Shown here piece after piece: positions 11,892 to 23,135 of a stretch of DNA of 64,000 nucleotides (its first letter is position 1; every line of letters starts with the position of its first letter). Source of the DNA: Tetracentron sinense (lineage: Eukaryota; Streptophyta; Magnoliopsida; Trochodendrales; Trochodendraceae); contig CM026564.1 in NCBI GenBank assembly GCA_015143295.1, positions 16,170,416 through 16,234,415 of the forward strand, written 5' to 3'. Below the pieces are notes generated by a model. The model searched no databases. It saw nothing but the letters and a program-made list of their open reading frames with translations, and was not told where the DNA came from. Position numbers and translations under genes: made by a program.

Positions 11892-12436
11892 CAGAACTCC
11901 GTGGCGACGACAGCTGAACTAAACTAACGAACAAGACCCCCCAGAAAGAAAGAAGAAGAAAAGAAGAGATTGCCCAGAAAGCAACCATTTGCAGAACTCG
12001 ACGAGATCAGAAAAAAGGAGAGAAAAGGAGATAAACTAACCACTAAGTGCCACTAGCTTACTAGTTTCAGCTAGAACTAGCGCTCGACAATTAATCCACG
12101 AACAACACGAGACAAAGAAATTAAAACAAAACTAGAGACAAGATAGAAACAGAACCAATTCCTCAGCAAAGAGCAGGAGATAACAACAAAAGGAAACACC
12201 CAGCTAACCCATACAGAAGCTAGATGCCGGAGAGGTAACTTGCCCGGAAAGCAGCCGTTGGCAGAAAAAACACAGACAAAGGGCAACTACTAGAAAATCA
12301 ACAAAAGCAAAAACGAAACACTACCCCACAGACAGCAAGGAAAAGACTTCCAGCCAAAGGCTGGAGAAGAGGAAACAGAAACTGAACCTTCCCCAGAGAC
12401 AAAGAACACGGATCACCAGAGAAAAAAAGACGAGAA
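11892..12436 (-). other. LINE-3 5' UTR region
   Basis: About 545 bases upstream of ORF1 in the minus-strand sense. The plus strand is A- and purine-rich, so the UTR is T/C-rich. Its 5' boundary is uncertain because LINE-4 starts here. No open frame of interest. Confidence 0.5.
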
Positions 12437-12451
12437 GAGGGCACATAGTTC

Positions 12452-12601
12452 AGCCTAAATCGGTTTTATGCCCTTGCTGAAATCGATGGAGAACTATGCT
12501 TTGACTCCCCAATTCATTCAAGGCCTAGCCACAAGAAGCGGATTTCTCAGGCTTGTGAATTCCCTTGCAGTTCTGCCCCTGTTGGGGACCCAGCTCTCTA
12601 A
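12452..12601 (+). pseudogene. LINE-4 ORF1 C-terminal remnant
   Basis: A frame beginning SLNRFYALAEIDGE and running 49 codons to TAA at 12599-12601. NRF-(Y/A)-AL is a common feature of plant LINE ORF1 tails just before ORF2, whose ATG follows 28 bases later. Everything upstream was lost to 5' truncation. Confidence 0.65.
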
Positions 12602-12629
12602 TTTTTCGGTTGATGAATAAGATCGCTGC

Positions 12630-15600
12630 ATGAAAAATTCTTGGTCTTAACAACCCTTTAAAGCAAGCGGAAATCAGGAAGATTATTACTACTCAAAATA
12701 TATCCATGATTGCGATTCTGGAAACGTGAGTTCGAAAAGCTAATGCAACACTTCTAATACTTTCCTTTCTTCATTCATTTATGCTTCTAATAGTGAGTCT
12801 GAACGTAGATATTTATGGCTCGATCCGATTTCTATAACTAGCCCAATGGAACCGTGGATAATGCTTGGTGACTTCAATGTCATTCGGTTCCAAGGAGAAA
12901 AAATTGGTGGAGCCCCATATCAGCCATGCAATTCTCGAGAGTTCAATGAATGTCTTCATCAGCTGGGCATGTTTGATATAAAGAGTAAAGGTCTATTCTG
13001 CACTTGGAGTAGCTCCTCAACGTCAGGCACCCGCCTTATTCAATGCAAACTTGATAGAGTCCTCATAAATATCAGTTGGTGTTCTCGTTTTATTGGCTCA
13101 GAGGTGGATATTAGATCACTCGCCTATGATTGTTTTACTTTACCCTCCTCTTCCAAGGGGAACCAGGCCTTTCAAAATTTTCAACTTCTGGACTGAGCAT
13201 CCAGATTTTAAAAGTATTGTCTCCGAGGTTTGGCAGATGCAAGTCGAGGGTAACCCAATGTTTTAGTTTGTTCAGAAATTCAAAGCCCTCAAGCTTCGTT
13301 TGCGGGGATGGAGCAAAGACACTTTCAATCAGCTCAACTCTCGAATGGTACAAGCCAAAATTAATTGGATCATGCTCAACAACAACTCAATTCTAATCCT
13401 CAAGATGAAACTCTGGTTGCTTCTGAAAAAATTCTTCTCCGGGATTATTGTTTCCTAGCCCGATCAGAAGAAGCTTCGCTCAGACAAAAATCCAGGCTTC
13501 TATGGCTCTCTTTGGGAGATAACAATTCCAAATATTTCCACAACAGCCTTGTCTCTCGTCGTGGATTCAATCGCATCTCTTCCATTAATGTTAGTGATGT
13601 CACACTAACTCAAAAGGCAGAAATCCGTTTAGCTGGGGTGAATTATTTCGAAAGACTGTTATCCAAACCACATGATGAAGATGCTATTGGTCCTAAGGAC
13701 ATTCCAAGCTTTCGCTCTATCGACCCACAAGACCATTCTTTGCTAACAGATCCCATCACCCCCTTGGAGATTAAATGGGCCTTCTTTGATTGCCATGATG
13801 AAAAATCCCCTGGGCCTGATGGATTCACTGCCCACTTTTTTAAAAGCTGCTGGGAAATTGTTCAAAGAGATGTTGTAAGGGTAGTCCAGAATTTTTTCAG
13901 ATCCTCAAAGTTGTTGACAGAGATGAACTCAACTCTCATCTCATTAATTCCCAAAGTGGCTAGACCAAACTCCTTTTCTAATTATCGTTCTATTGGTCCT
14001 AAGGACATTTCTAAGAACCTAGCGTCTCGCCTCAAGCTTGTGTTGCCTCAACTTATTAGCGAGAGCCAATCTGTGTTTATCAAAGGGCGAAATATTGCCC
14101 GACAGTATCCTCCTAACTCATGAGCTTGTTAGAAAGTATCATCGGGAGAAAGGATCTCCTCTTAGTGCCATCAAGATTGATCTCATGAAGGCTTTTGATA
14201 CGGTTAGATGGGACTATTTGATCTTACTATTGCGGAAGATGAGATTTCCTGAAACCTTTATCCAATGGCTGATTCCATGTTTCACCTCGCCACGCTTTTC
14301 AGTTGTTATCAATGGCTCTCCTCAAGGTTCAGCAGCTCTCGTGGTCTGCGTCAAGGTGACCCTCTCTCCCCCTTTTTGTTTGTGATCGCTATGGAGGGGT
14401 TCTCTTCTCTTCTTAACAATGCTGTTGGCTTGGCCCTCATCTCATTGCATCCAAGGTGTGATAATCCTCTTATCTCCCTCATTAGTTTTGCTGACAATTT
14501 ATTTGTTTTCCTCAAAGCCAATCAACAATCAGCCACTGAACTTGGTAGAGTCCTCTCCAATTTCTCCTCTATATTGGGGCTTCGACCAAATCCTCAAAAG
14601 AGCCAAATCTTTTTTGCGGGGACAGCCCTCTCGGTTCAATCTGCTTTCAAGCGCATCTTGAATTTCAGAATAAGAAGTTTGCCTTTCAAATACTTGGGAA
14701 TGCCCCTAATTTCTGGCCGCCTATCTACGTCTGCTTGTCAACCATTGCTTGATCGAATTCTTAACAAGGTGCAAAACTGGAAGGCTATCTTCTTATCATA
14801 CGCTGGTTGGGTGGAACTTATTAAATCAGTTATGAACAGCTTGCATATTTATTGGACCAAACTTCTTATCCTTCCCAAGTCAATCTCCAAGGAAATAGAA
14901 CAAATATGTTGCAAATTCCTATGGTGTGGCAGCGATCTTCGAAACAAAATTCATCCCATTGCTTGGTCATCTATTTGCTGCCCAAAACAAGAAGGAGGCC
15001 TAGGTCTACGTAAGCTCTCAGACTGGAATAAAGCATGTATTTTACGCCAAGTTTGGGCAATAGCCTCTCATTCAGACAATCTATGGGTAAGATGGTGCTA
15101 CAAGAAACTCATTCGCAATAAATATTTCTGGACTATGAAAATTCCCTCAGACTGTTCTTGGAGTTGGCGGAAGATTCTTCAGTCTCGTGAAGTTGCTAAA
15201 AGCATAATCTCTCATTCCATAACAGACGGGTGGCATCTATTATATCTGATTTTACCTGGACTCGTCCCCCAGCTATTTCTGTAGATTTGTTAACAGTGTG
15301 GAATGAACTTCAATTGGTGGATATCAATGCTTCCTTACCTTCTGATCGAGTAATTTGGAAGCCCAGCAACAAAGGATACTACTCTCTCAAATCAGCCTGG
15401 GATAGCATCAGATTGTGCAAACCTCTTATGTCTTGGTGGAGTCTTGCATGGTTGGGCCATTACATCCCAAGGCAATCTTTTATATCCTAGTTAGCCATCT
15501 CAAACAAACTTCAAACTCAGGATCGCCTTCTCTCCCTAAATATCATCTCTCATTCCCGCTGCATTTTCAGTTGGACTTCTTCTGAAAGTCTCCAACATCT

Positions 15601-16450
15601 ATTCTTTGAATGTCAATTCCCAACTCAAATTTGGAGATCTATTCTTAGCCTCTGTCGATACTCATCCCGGCAGATTCTTCCTTGGAATCGTGAAGTGGAA
15701 TGGGCCGCCAAAGAATTTCATGGTACACAACTAATCCAAAACATCAGGAGAATTGCTTTCAACGCTACAATATATCACATTTGGAGTGAACGAAACAATC
15801 GCATATTTTCCAACTCCTTCAAGCCTGTGTGTTCTCTAATAGAGAATTCTTTTCAGGCTTAAGATTGAGGCATTAAATGTTCTAGTGGAAGACACAGCCT
15901 CCAATAGAGAATTCTTTTCTTCTTGGCAGATCAACTCAAAGCTCTACAGGAAACCTGAAATCTGGTGCACATGGTCTCCGCCCCCTCTTGATCACTGGGT
16001 TCTAAACAATGATGGATCCGTTAGAAATGGAGCAGCGGGCTTTGAAGGTCTTATTAGAAACTGCAATGGTCATCCGCTATTAGCCTATGCGGAAGGTGTG
16101 GCAGAAAGAGACATTCTAAAATTGGAAATTATGGCAATAGAAAAAGGTATTGATCTAGCAATTACTCAAGGCATCCGGCATATCTCCATTGACTCAGATT
16201 CTCTACAAGCTACTCGTTTTCTGCAGTCTACCAGCGATCCACCTTGGTATCTTGCAAATTTAGTCACCAGATGCACTCAAAAGCTGTCCAGATTCATCAC
16301 ATCTGGAGGGAAAGTAACACAGGAGCAGATTTTTTAGCGAAATTTTGTAATCCAAATTGTTCTATTATTCTCTTGCCAAGGGATTTTACCCCCGATCTCT
16401 CCTCCCTTTTGTTGAAGGACAGATCTGGTTGCAAATACCTTAGATTGTAA
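12630..16450 (+). pseudogene. LINE-4 ORF2 (EN-RT-zf-RVT-RNase H), broken
   Basis: Starts at ATG 12630, with small deletions in the first endonuclease motif (GLNNPLKQAEIRKIITTQNI follows). The endonuclease continues with SERRYLWLDPIS, MLGDFNVIRF and CKLDRVLINISW (12789-13075). The RT lead-in EEASLRQKSRLLWLSLGDNN is at 13465; KSPGPDGFTAHFF, NSTLISLIPKV, IKIDLMKAFDTVRWDYL and GLRQGDPLSPFLF follow in three frames. The active site reads FADN at 14487-14498, a lost aspartate. The zf-RVT region lies around 15350-15800, and RNase H (NNDGSVRNGAAGF, LEIMAIEKG, DSDSLQATRF, GADFLAKF) ends at TAA 16448-16450. At least six frame breaks and a stop in the endonuclease make it dead. Confidence 0.9.
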
Positions 16451-16477
16451 TTTTCCTCCTATTTATTTTATTTGGTC

Positions 16478-16494
16478 AGGGTCCGCCTAACCCC
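16478..16494 (+). promoter_or_regulatory. LINE-4 3' UTR hairpin
   Basis: Same hairpin as in LINE-1, with one base change in the first stem position (AGGGT...ACCCC), leaving a 4-bp perfect stem and a CCGCCTA loop, just before the A-run. Confidence 0.5.
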
Positions 16495-16527
16495 AGCTTT
16501 AACCTCCCAAAAAACAAAAGACGAGAA

Positions 16528-16701
16528 AGGACCCCCTCAAAGAGCGAATAGCATCATCCACGCTTCTCAGTTGTTTTCAAAGGCATGATTCAGAAATCTG
16601 TGTTTAGTGCTTTTATCTACCATATATGGTCTAAAAGGAATAGGAGGTGTTTTCGAAATGAATTCCTCCCCCCTGAAGCGGTGCATCGTAAAATGGTCTG
16701 A
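16528..16701 (+). pseudogene. LINE scrap H (zf-RVT to RNase H linker)
   Basis: A plus-strand frame containing SVFSAFIYHIWSKRNRRCF matches the linker after zf-RVT in LINE-1 (AFVYHLWKERNRRW) and LINE-5 (ATIYHIWNERNSRIF). It has an in-frame stop near 16550 and ends where LTR G begins. It is either an old separate fragment or the sense-strand 3' part of LINE-3 after 5' inversion. Confidence 0.7.
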
Positions 16702-18488
16702 AAGGAGTTACTCAGTAGGTACCAAATACTAACCAACAGTCCTAGCAACATAGCAATGAAAATAAAGCGGAAGCAGTTCATATCATAACAGGAAAGCAAA
16801 ACAGTTTATATTGCATGTTTGCATCACATCACAACCGGAAAAAACTCTTGAAATCGTCGTGTGCTTGACTTGACTTGAAAATACTATTTTCGTGCTTGAA
16901 AACTTGTCTTGTCAAGTTTTGTCTAGTTTGTCTGGTCGTGTCATGTCTTGCTTGTCTTGTCGTGTCATGCATGTCATGTTATGAAATGCAAACGCACATG
17001 CTCATGAGCTTATGCTTGCTTGGAATTTAAACATGCTCATGCACTTGGGATGTTAGTGGTGTTGAACAACTTGAAGGGAGGGTGGTACAAACCCCCCCTC
17101 TTTTGAGAAACATAGAATATAGCAACTTGAAGGGAGGGGAGTGCAAACCCCCTCTTTTGCGAAATACAACAAAGTAAACATGCATGCTTGGAGGCACACT
17201 AACATCTTGCTAGACGTGTTCTCGTTCATGTCGTGTTTTTGTTCTTTCCAAAAGCGAGGAAAAACATATCTTAAGATATGCCCAACCTCTCATACCAACC
17301 CTTACGTTTGGCCTTATCATGATGTTCGTGAATCGATAATAAAACCCCTATCTTGAAAAACTCGGTAAACCATGTCATGCATGCCGTGCTTGTGGTTTCA
17401 TATACATGCTATTACTTGGAATTAAACATCACATATGAGATTCAATGATACATGGAATAGCATTCGTTTCAACACATAAGGATATTCATGCTATTACGGA
17501 AGGCGAATAATCACACTATCATAAACCCTAGAAGTTTCATATGCCTTAAATTCTTAATGCTTTTCTAGAAACAATTATCATTCTCTGCACCTTGACATTT
17601 CATCAAACATTTGGTGTGTACATTATGGTTAAAGCCCACATCTTGCTTTTCTAGATGGATCAATGCTCATGGCATACATTTGTGTTAATTATTGGTGAAA
17701 TACCCTTCCCATTTCATTCACCACAAAACATACACACGGCATCCATCGCCTATACACAACCATCCATCTCCATCCATTCATCCCATCTCATTATGATTGC
17801 TTAGAATTTAGGGAAAAACCATAAAATAAAGAAAAGAAGAAAAGATGAACTAGAAGAGTAGTATAGGGTACCAACCTTCAATAGAATGAGGAAAACCCTT
17901 GATTTGGAGTCCCAACTTTGAAGAAGAACCCCTCTTCAGTTTTAGAAACTCAAGTTGATTTGGGGAAGATCCTTGCTTAAAAATCTTCAAGCTTGAGCTT
18001 CCCTTGATCTCCAATCAAGACCCTCTTCGGATCACAACTATCCTCTTCTCCTTTCTCCCCTCTTTCTCTCCTCTAAGTTTAGAAAAGTCCAAACGAAGTT
18101 CCCTAACAAGCCAGGGGTTTAAAACCCTCAAATTCGGCATCAGCTCCCGCGTACGATCGATCGCGCACTTAACTGCGATCAATCGTGGGTCAATGCGATC
18201 GATTGCACATTGATGCAATCTGTCGTAAATGAACCCGAGAGTTTTGGCCTGATTTTCTCCTGCATGCGATCGATCGCACCTAACTTTTGATCGATCGAAC
18301 TTCCCAGATTTTGTTGTTTCCTCTCAGAAAACGATTTTTAACAGTTCGGGTTTTCAACATATCCGACTTGGGAATCCCTCTTTTTAACACTTAGAGTTCT
18401 TTAAAATTTCTCATTTCATAGAATTGGGAGATTATAAAGGCTTCATACCATGACACGTATTCCAAGACACAAAATTTCGGGGCCTACA
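16702..18488 (-). repeat. truncated solo LTR G
   Basis: Minus-strand LTR of the F type. The outer end reads TTCGGGGCCTACA (complement of TGTAGGCCCCGAA) at 18488 and abuts satellite DNA. The left side stops at the CTGAGTA segment, so the last third of the LTR is missing. It has a GCGATCGATCGC-type array (18150-18300), an ATG-free leader with a donor-like AAG|GTTGGTACC at 17875, and two copies of a GAAGGGAGGGTGGTACAAACC segment (17070-17150). No internal region is attached. Confidence 0.82.
18150..18300. repeat. palindrome array in LTR G
   Basis: Five or six degenerate copies of the GCGATCGATCGC motif, in the same slot as the array of F and sharing its motif class. Confidence 0.75.
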
Positions 18489-20091
18489 AAAATCCTCTTG
18501 GTAAAAACATATGGGTCAGAGTAGATCACGCCAAAAAAGGAGTCCCAATTGGGATTTTGTTCGCAGCTATAGCATACTTTTTTAGTGCTTTGAATATTAC
18601 ACAACTTATGACCCTCGTTGCTAAATCGAGCAAATGAGGTCAAAACTGAACGAACCTAATTCAATTAACATAGTTTGTAACAAATGTTTCAGAGCAGATC
18701 ACGTCATAATAGGAGTCCCTGTTGGGATTCTGGGCACAATTCCAGGTTACATTTTTAATAGTTTGAAACTTAGCCAACTTATGAACCTTATTGCTAAAAC
18801 CGGGCGAATGATGACTAAACTAAACGAATCCAATTCTAAAAGTTAGGATAGATTGAACTAATGCGTCGTAGAAGACCGTGTCTTCTACCCGAAATGTTTA
18901 TCAAACTGGTAAGAGTGGGACATCTACGGCCCAATGAGCCTACCAACTGTAAAATCCTCTTGGTTAAAACGTATGGGTTAGGACATATCACACCAAAAAA
19001 GGAGTCCTAATTGGGATTTTGTTCGCAGCTGTAGGTTACTTTCTTAGTGCTTTGAAAGTTACACAACTTATGACCCTCATTGCTAAATCGAGCAAACGAG
19101 GTCAAAACATAACAAAACTAATTCAATTAACATAGTCTGTTACAAATGTTTCAGAGTAGATCATGTCGTAATAGGAGTCCCTGTTGGGATTTTGTGCGCA
19201 ACTCTAGCTTACATTTTTAATAGTTTGAAACTTAGCCAACTTATGAACCATGTTGCTAAAACCGGGCAAACAATGACTAAACTGAATGAATCCAATTCTG
19301 AAAGTTAGGATAGATTGAACTAATGCGTCGTAGTAGACCGTGTCTTCTACCTAAAAGGTTTCTCAAACTGGTAAGAGTGGGACGTCTACGGTCCAATGAG
19401 CCTACAAACTGTAAAATCCTCTTGGTTAAACATATGGGTCAAAGCAGATCATGCTGAAAATGGAGTTCCAATCGGGATTTTGTCCGCAGTTGTAGGTTAC
19501 TTTTTTAGTGCTTTGAAAGTTGTAAGCTTATGACCCTTGTTGCTAATTCGGGCAAAAGAGGTCAAAACTGAACGAAACTAATTCTATCAACATATTCTGT
19601 TACAAATGTTTCAGAGTAGATCATGTCGTAATAGGAGTCCCTATTGGGATTCAGTGCGCAACTCTAGGTTACATTTTTAATAGTTTGAAACTTAGCCAAC
19701 TTATGAACGTTGTTGTTAAAATCGGGCGAACGATGACTAAACTGAACAAATTCAATTATGAAAGTTTGGAAAGATTGAACTAAAGCTTCGTAGAAGACGA
19801 TGTCAAAAAAGGAGTCCCGGTTAGGATGTTGTGCAGAGCACTATTTTACTTTTTGTGAACCGCGTTGTCCAAATTGGGGATACAAGGTTTAAATTGAGCG
19901 AAACTAATTCTAAAAGTTAGGATAAGTTTAAACATATGCTTTCGAGTAGACCGCATACAGAAAAGACTCCCGGTTGGGATTCTTATTGCAGCTCTAGGTT
20001 ACTTCTATTTATTAGTTTGAAACTTAGCTCTAGGTTACTTTTTTAGTGCTTTGAAAGTTACACAGCTTGTGACCCTTGTTGCAGTCTAACT
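18489..20091 (+). repeat. satellite array, forward orientation, 462-bp higher-order unit
   Basis: Tandem satellite with a monomer of about 175-180 bp (core AGTAGATCACGTCATAATAG, then TTGGGATT, AGTGCTTTGAAAGTTACAC). A composite unit repeats with an exact period of 462 bases: AAATCCTCTTGG recurs with its T at 18493, 18955 and 19417, and TCTTCTAC at 18881 and 19343. Each unit holds two monomers plus a segment of about 110 bases (CATCTACGGCCCAATGAGCC). Degenerate units continue to about 20091, where element E starts. Confidence 0.88.
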
Positions 20092-20434
20092 TGGATACCA
20101 ACCTCACATAACATGTAGCAATTCAATAATCATGAAATGCTAATACCTACTTGCTTATAGTATACATCGAAGTATACACATAATAATACAATTATAACTT
20201 AGAGTTTTTCTAGCGTAGCTAAGATACTTGTGTTGGGCATCTACCTTTTCCTTTGTAATAAGACTAAGGACATAGCCTAAACTAGAACCTAGGATAGGAT
20301 CCTAGACCGACCTAAAGATTCACTTGATACCAGTTATGCCGTGGTAACAAGCCTAAGACAAACAAGTCCATCTGAGTTCTAAGTTCAATCAAAGAACTCA
20401 CTTCCGCTTAGCCCAAGGGAAACCAATTCTTAGA
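20092..20434 (-). other. element E untranslated leader, no gene
   Basis: AT-rich sequence downstream of the primer site in the minus-strand sense, resembling the leaders of A and B in position and in the 'AAGACTAA...CTTAG' wording. Gag is not reached before the truncation. Confidence 0.6.
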
Positions 20435-20446
20435 GCTTTGATACCA
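20435..20446 (-). other. element E primer-binding site
   Basis: On the minus strand, TGGTATCAAAGC lies 4 bases after the LTR end. It matches the initiator tRNA-Met primer site (TGGTATCAGAGC) with one change. Confidence 0.75.
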
Positions 20447-20760
20447 AGTTTGTCGTAACCCAAAATACCCCCTAGGAGTTAGGGATACCTTGACTCGTGA
20501 CCGTCATATCATACATCCATATGATACATAAGGCACGCATGGAAACCTGCCAGAGTACACATATACACAGCATAAACAATTTAAAACACATAGCGGAAGC
20601 AAAACGAAACTAACATGGCAGAAGCCAACATGTAACTGAATACTCCTATCGATTAGTTCAAGTATGAGCCAACAAAATACAACTGTATATGTAACCAAAA
20701 TGTGGAGTGGACAAGTCCCACTCTCACTTAACAAATATCATGTCTTTCTAACTACTGTCG

Positions 20761-20831
20761 TCAACAGAAATCGAAGTATTCCTCCTCTACCCAAGGATCC
20801 GTACCACATAAATCGAAGGGAACCCGAGCAC
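20761..20831 (-). CDS. LTR-borne conserved short frame, E copy
   Basis: From the acceptor-like AG the frame reads GARVPFDLCGTDPWVEEEY and ends FDFC at TGA 20761-20763. The core equals the one in A, B, C, D and S, although the surrounding LTR is very different. In E the frame stays open for about 50 codons upstream, to an ATG at 20982, but that upstream part is not shared with the other copies. The product would be a short acidic peptide. No known family is recognised and translation is not demonstrated. Confidence 0.45.
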
Positions 20832-21793
20832 CTACTGATGATAACAAATATCGGCTGAGCGTGGATGGAATACTCAGCGCATACATACTACTAACAATAA
20901 AACAATAATAGTATATAGCATGTGAATCATGGAGAATGAACTCCTTAAAACATGTCAAAGCGGGGAAACCGTGAAATAGCATTTGAAATGAGATCCGAAA
21001 ACCAAAATCAAAACCGTGTGAGTCAAGCGATAATCATAGCCTTGTGAGGTCTTGTGAGTTCATAGAGTTCATGGAGTTTCTTAGAGTCATTTATGATCCG
21101 TAGAGACATAGAGCAATACCGTAGAGCATATCCATAGAGCAAAACATAGAGATCTTAGAGCATTTGTATTCATGATCCTTTTGAGCTTGTGAGACGATCT
21201 TAGACATTATTATAGAGTACTTGTGAGTTTAATAAGATCCTTTTGAGCTTGTGAACCGATCTTAGACAAATCATGGAATTGCTTAGAATCATTCATATAA
21301 GTCATTTGTTCCAAAACCATTTTCGTAACTTTGAGAAGTCCTTAGAAAACACCGGTTCATGCGAGACATGTGAGCACATGAACATATGAGAGTACTAAAC
21401 ACCCAAAAACCCTTAGAGGCATTAAACCAAACCCTTAGAGTGCATCATAGTGATAATTTACATCCAAGTATAAAAATAACCTTTCACACCACAAGCATCA
21501 AGAGATATATAGTATAGAATGAGAAGAACAACATAAGGTAACAACATAAGGTAACTACTAGTATCACAAGATTGGTAGTAGAACGTATCTACCTTGATGA
21601 AATCAGTGATTTTGATTCCAAAGGCTTGGAACACTTGAGAACCTTGAGTTCTTGGTTGAAAAACACCAAAGGAATGAAGGATCTTGATCTCCCTTCAAGC
21701 TTGAGCAACACCTAGCTTCTCTCCTTCTTCCTCTCAAAATCACTCAAAAATATGCACTAAGGGTGTCTGAAACCCTAAGGCACGAACAAGCCC

Positions 21794-21800
21794 TTATATA
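21794..21800 (-). promoter_or_regulatory. TATA box of LTR E
   Basis: TATATAA on the minus strand, just downstream of the short-repeat array and about 200 bases upstream of the donor-like site, as expected for the U3/R boundary. Confidence 0.55.
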
Positions 21801-21856
21801 GGCCAAGGGGTAGTGGCTAAAGACTTAAAAACCCTTAATGAAGAAAATCTGCATAT

Positions 21857-22030
21857 AACCGATCGATCGGTGGCTTACCGGTTGATCGGTGGTTTCAACT
21901 GAGAGATCGGTTGGAAACACCCTCTTTGGAATTTTTCCCCATACAAATTAGTTAACCAGTCGATAGCTACCGACTGATCGGTAGAAGACCGATCGATCGG
22001 AGGTTAGCACTGAGTGATCGGTGATCCCCT
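21857..22030. repeat. GATCGGT array in LTR E
   Basis: About seven copies of ACCGATCGATCGGT and degenerate forms (ACCGGTTGATCGGT, GACTGATCGGT, GAGTGATCGGT). It sits in the same slot as the arrays of the other LTRs and shares its motif with element A despite the distance between the two LTRs elsewhere. Confidence 0.8.
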
Positions 22031-22259
22031 GTTTTGCAACAAAACCTTGTTTAAACTACTTGAATCTTCCCCAATCCAATTCTAACACTCTTTTATGATT
22101 AAGACATACTCCTTAAGGATATATAGACCTATTAAAACATGCACGCCATATATCAAAGCATTTTCATTAGTGTAAAAGCCCAATAGTGCACAAGACACTA
22201 CTTGGATACTATTCACATACTATTCACTACTTGGTGAAATGAAGATTTGGGGTTTTACA

Positions 22260-23135
22260 TTGAGTCTGAGAATGGTAATCAAGTTAACAGCAGACTAACA
22301 AACTAACAAGCTAACAAGCAGCTATAGTATCTCCTCATAGTGGTAGGCTATCCCTCACTTTTTGACCCTGCTAAGTAATGGAACTTCATTCAACAATCCG
22401 TCAATCTGTTGGCACACTCGGGTCAAGATCCGATGGTTAGGGGATACTGACTGAATTGTTGAATATACGACCGTTCCGCTCTATCCAATAGACCACGATA
22501 TAGCAGCGGGCAAAATAGACCATATTAGCTCCTTGGCGTCTCCCAAAGCCACCAACCCAGATAAGAAGCTCAGAAATGAAAAGGGAAAGACCCACTCCAC
22601 ACCAAAACTAACCAAGAAAAAAGCCCAGAGCTGACAGACAACCGAATACTGCAGGAGTAGATGATTCACCGACTCTTCCACATTCAGGCACAAATAGCAG
22701 CAATTAGCTAAGTTCAATCGCCTCTTCCAATGATCCAAAGTAAGAATTTTATCTAATCCAGCAAACCAAGGGAAGAAAGATACCTTAGAGGGAACATGGT
22801 TAGCCCAAACAACATTATGAGGAAATGAGCACAAAGGTAAGGGTCAAAGGACTGTAAGAGTGATCGCATTGAAAATCAACTGCTGATGCTTCAGGACCAA
22901 ACCCTACCATCTCTAAGCTGAGATCTTTGGAAGGAGGAACATAACATAGCCAGAAGCCTTTCCATTGGTGGCCAGGAGAAAGATGGAACCGAAGTCGTCT
23001 CTAAGTTCTGACGGACCACACCAGACATCATTCCAAAACTAGATGTTGACCCCATTTCCCAGCTTAAACCTAGTGAAAAGCTGTAAGGACGAAGCTACCC
23101 TCATGATTCCTTTCCTAAGGCTTACCCCATGGGGG
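22260..23135 (-). pseudogene. LINE-2 fragment a (RT C-terminus to zf-RVT)
   Basis: Minus-strand LINE of another family. An open stretch at 22834-22481 carries the zf-RVT zinc ligands and hydrophobic core (VPSKVSFFPWFAGLDKILT, CCYLCLNVEESVNHLLLQ, WAFFLVSFGVEW). Upstream, through 23135, lies the RT-to-zinc linker (RFKLGNGVNI, FWNDVWCGP) with stops. It is cut by the E LTR on one side and satellite on the other. It overlaps fragment b at 37391-37907 with high identity. Confidence 0.82.

Larger units (their letters stand above)
8031..12436 (-). mobile_element. LINE-3, minus strand, lacking its 3' part
   Basis: L1-type LINE read from high to low coordinates: 5' UTR, ORF1, endonuclease, and RT up to the THLCF residues just before the catalytic aspartates, where the sequence switches to the F LTR end. 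LINEs normally lose 5' sequence, so the missing 3' part is best explained by F having inserted here; the remainder would then lie left of the window. Confidence 0.85.
12437..16515 (+). mobile_element. LINE-4, plus strand, 5'-truncated in ORF1
   Basis: LINE beginning inside the end of ORF1 and ending with a GGGT/ACCC hairpin and a short A-run (16509-16514). The 12-base string AAAAGACGAGAA occurs on both sides (12425-12436 and 16516-16527) and fits a target-site duplication. The 3' UTR and RNase H resemble LINE-5, so the two belong to one family. Confidence 0.85.
20092..22259 (-). mobile_element. gypsy-type element E: LTR plus leader
   Basis: Minus-strand LTR (20451-22259), primer site and about 340 bases of internal leader, then truncated against satellite at about 20091. 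It is related to solo LTR S (shared TGTGAATAGTAT near the LTR start and a similar core) and more distantly to A-D. Confidence 0.82.
20451..22259 (-). repeat. LTR of element E
   Basis: 1809 bases, bounded by TGTAAAACCCC and GGGTTACGACA in element sense. In order: start with GTGAATAGT repeats, a GATCGGT array (22030-21857), TATATAA at 21800-21794, an ATG-free leader, a donor-like AAG|GTAGATAC at 21592, an intron-like stretch, CTGAGTATTCCATCCACGCTCAG, an acceptor-like AG at 20832, and the conserved short frame PFDLCGTDPWVEEEY ending at TGA 20761-20763. Confidence 0.85.

Noticed and set aside
18489-20091. Possible CRISPR-like array
   Set aside because: Units of about 178 and 462 bp with no short repeat/unique spacer pattern; this is plant satellite DNA.
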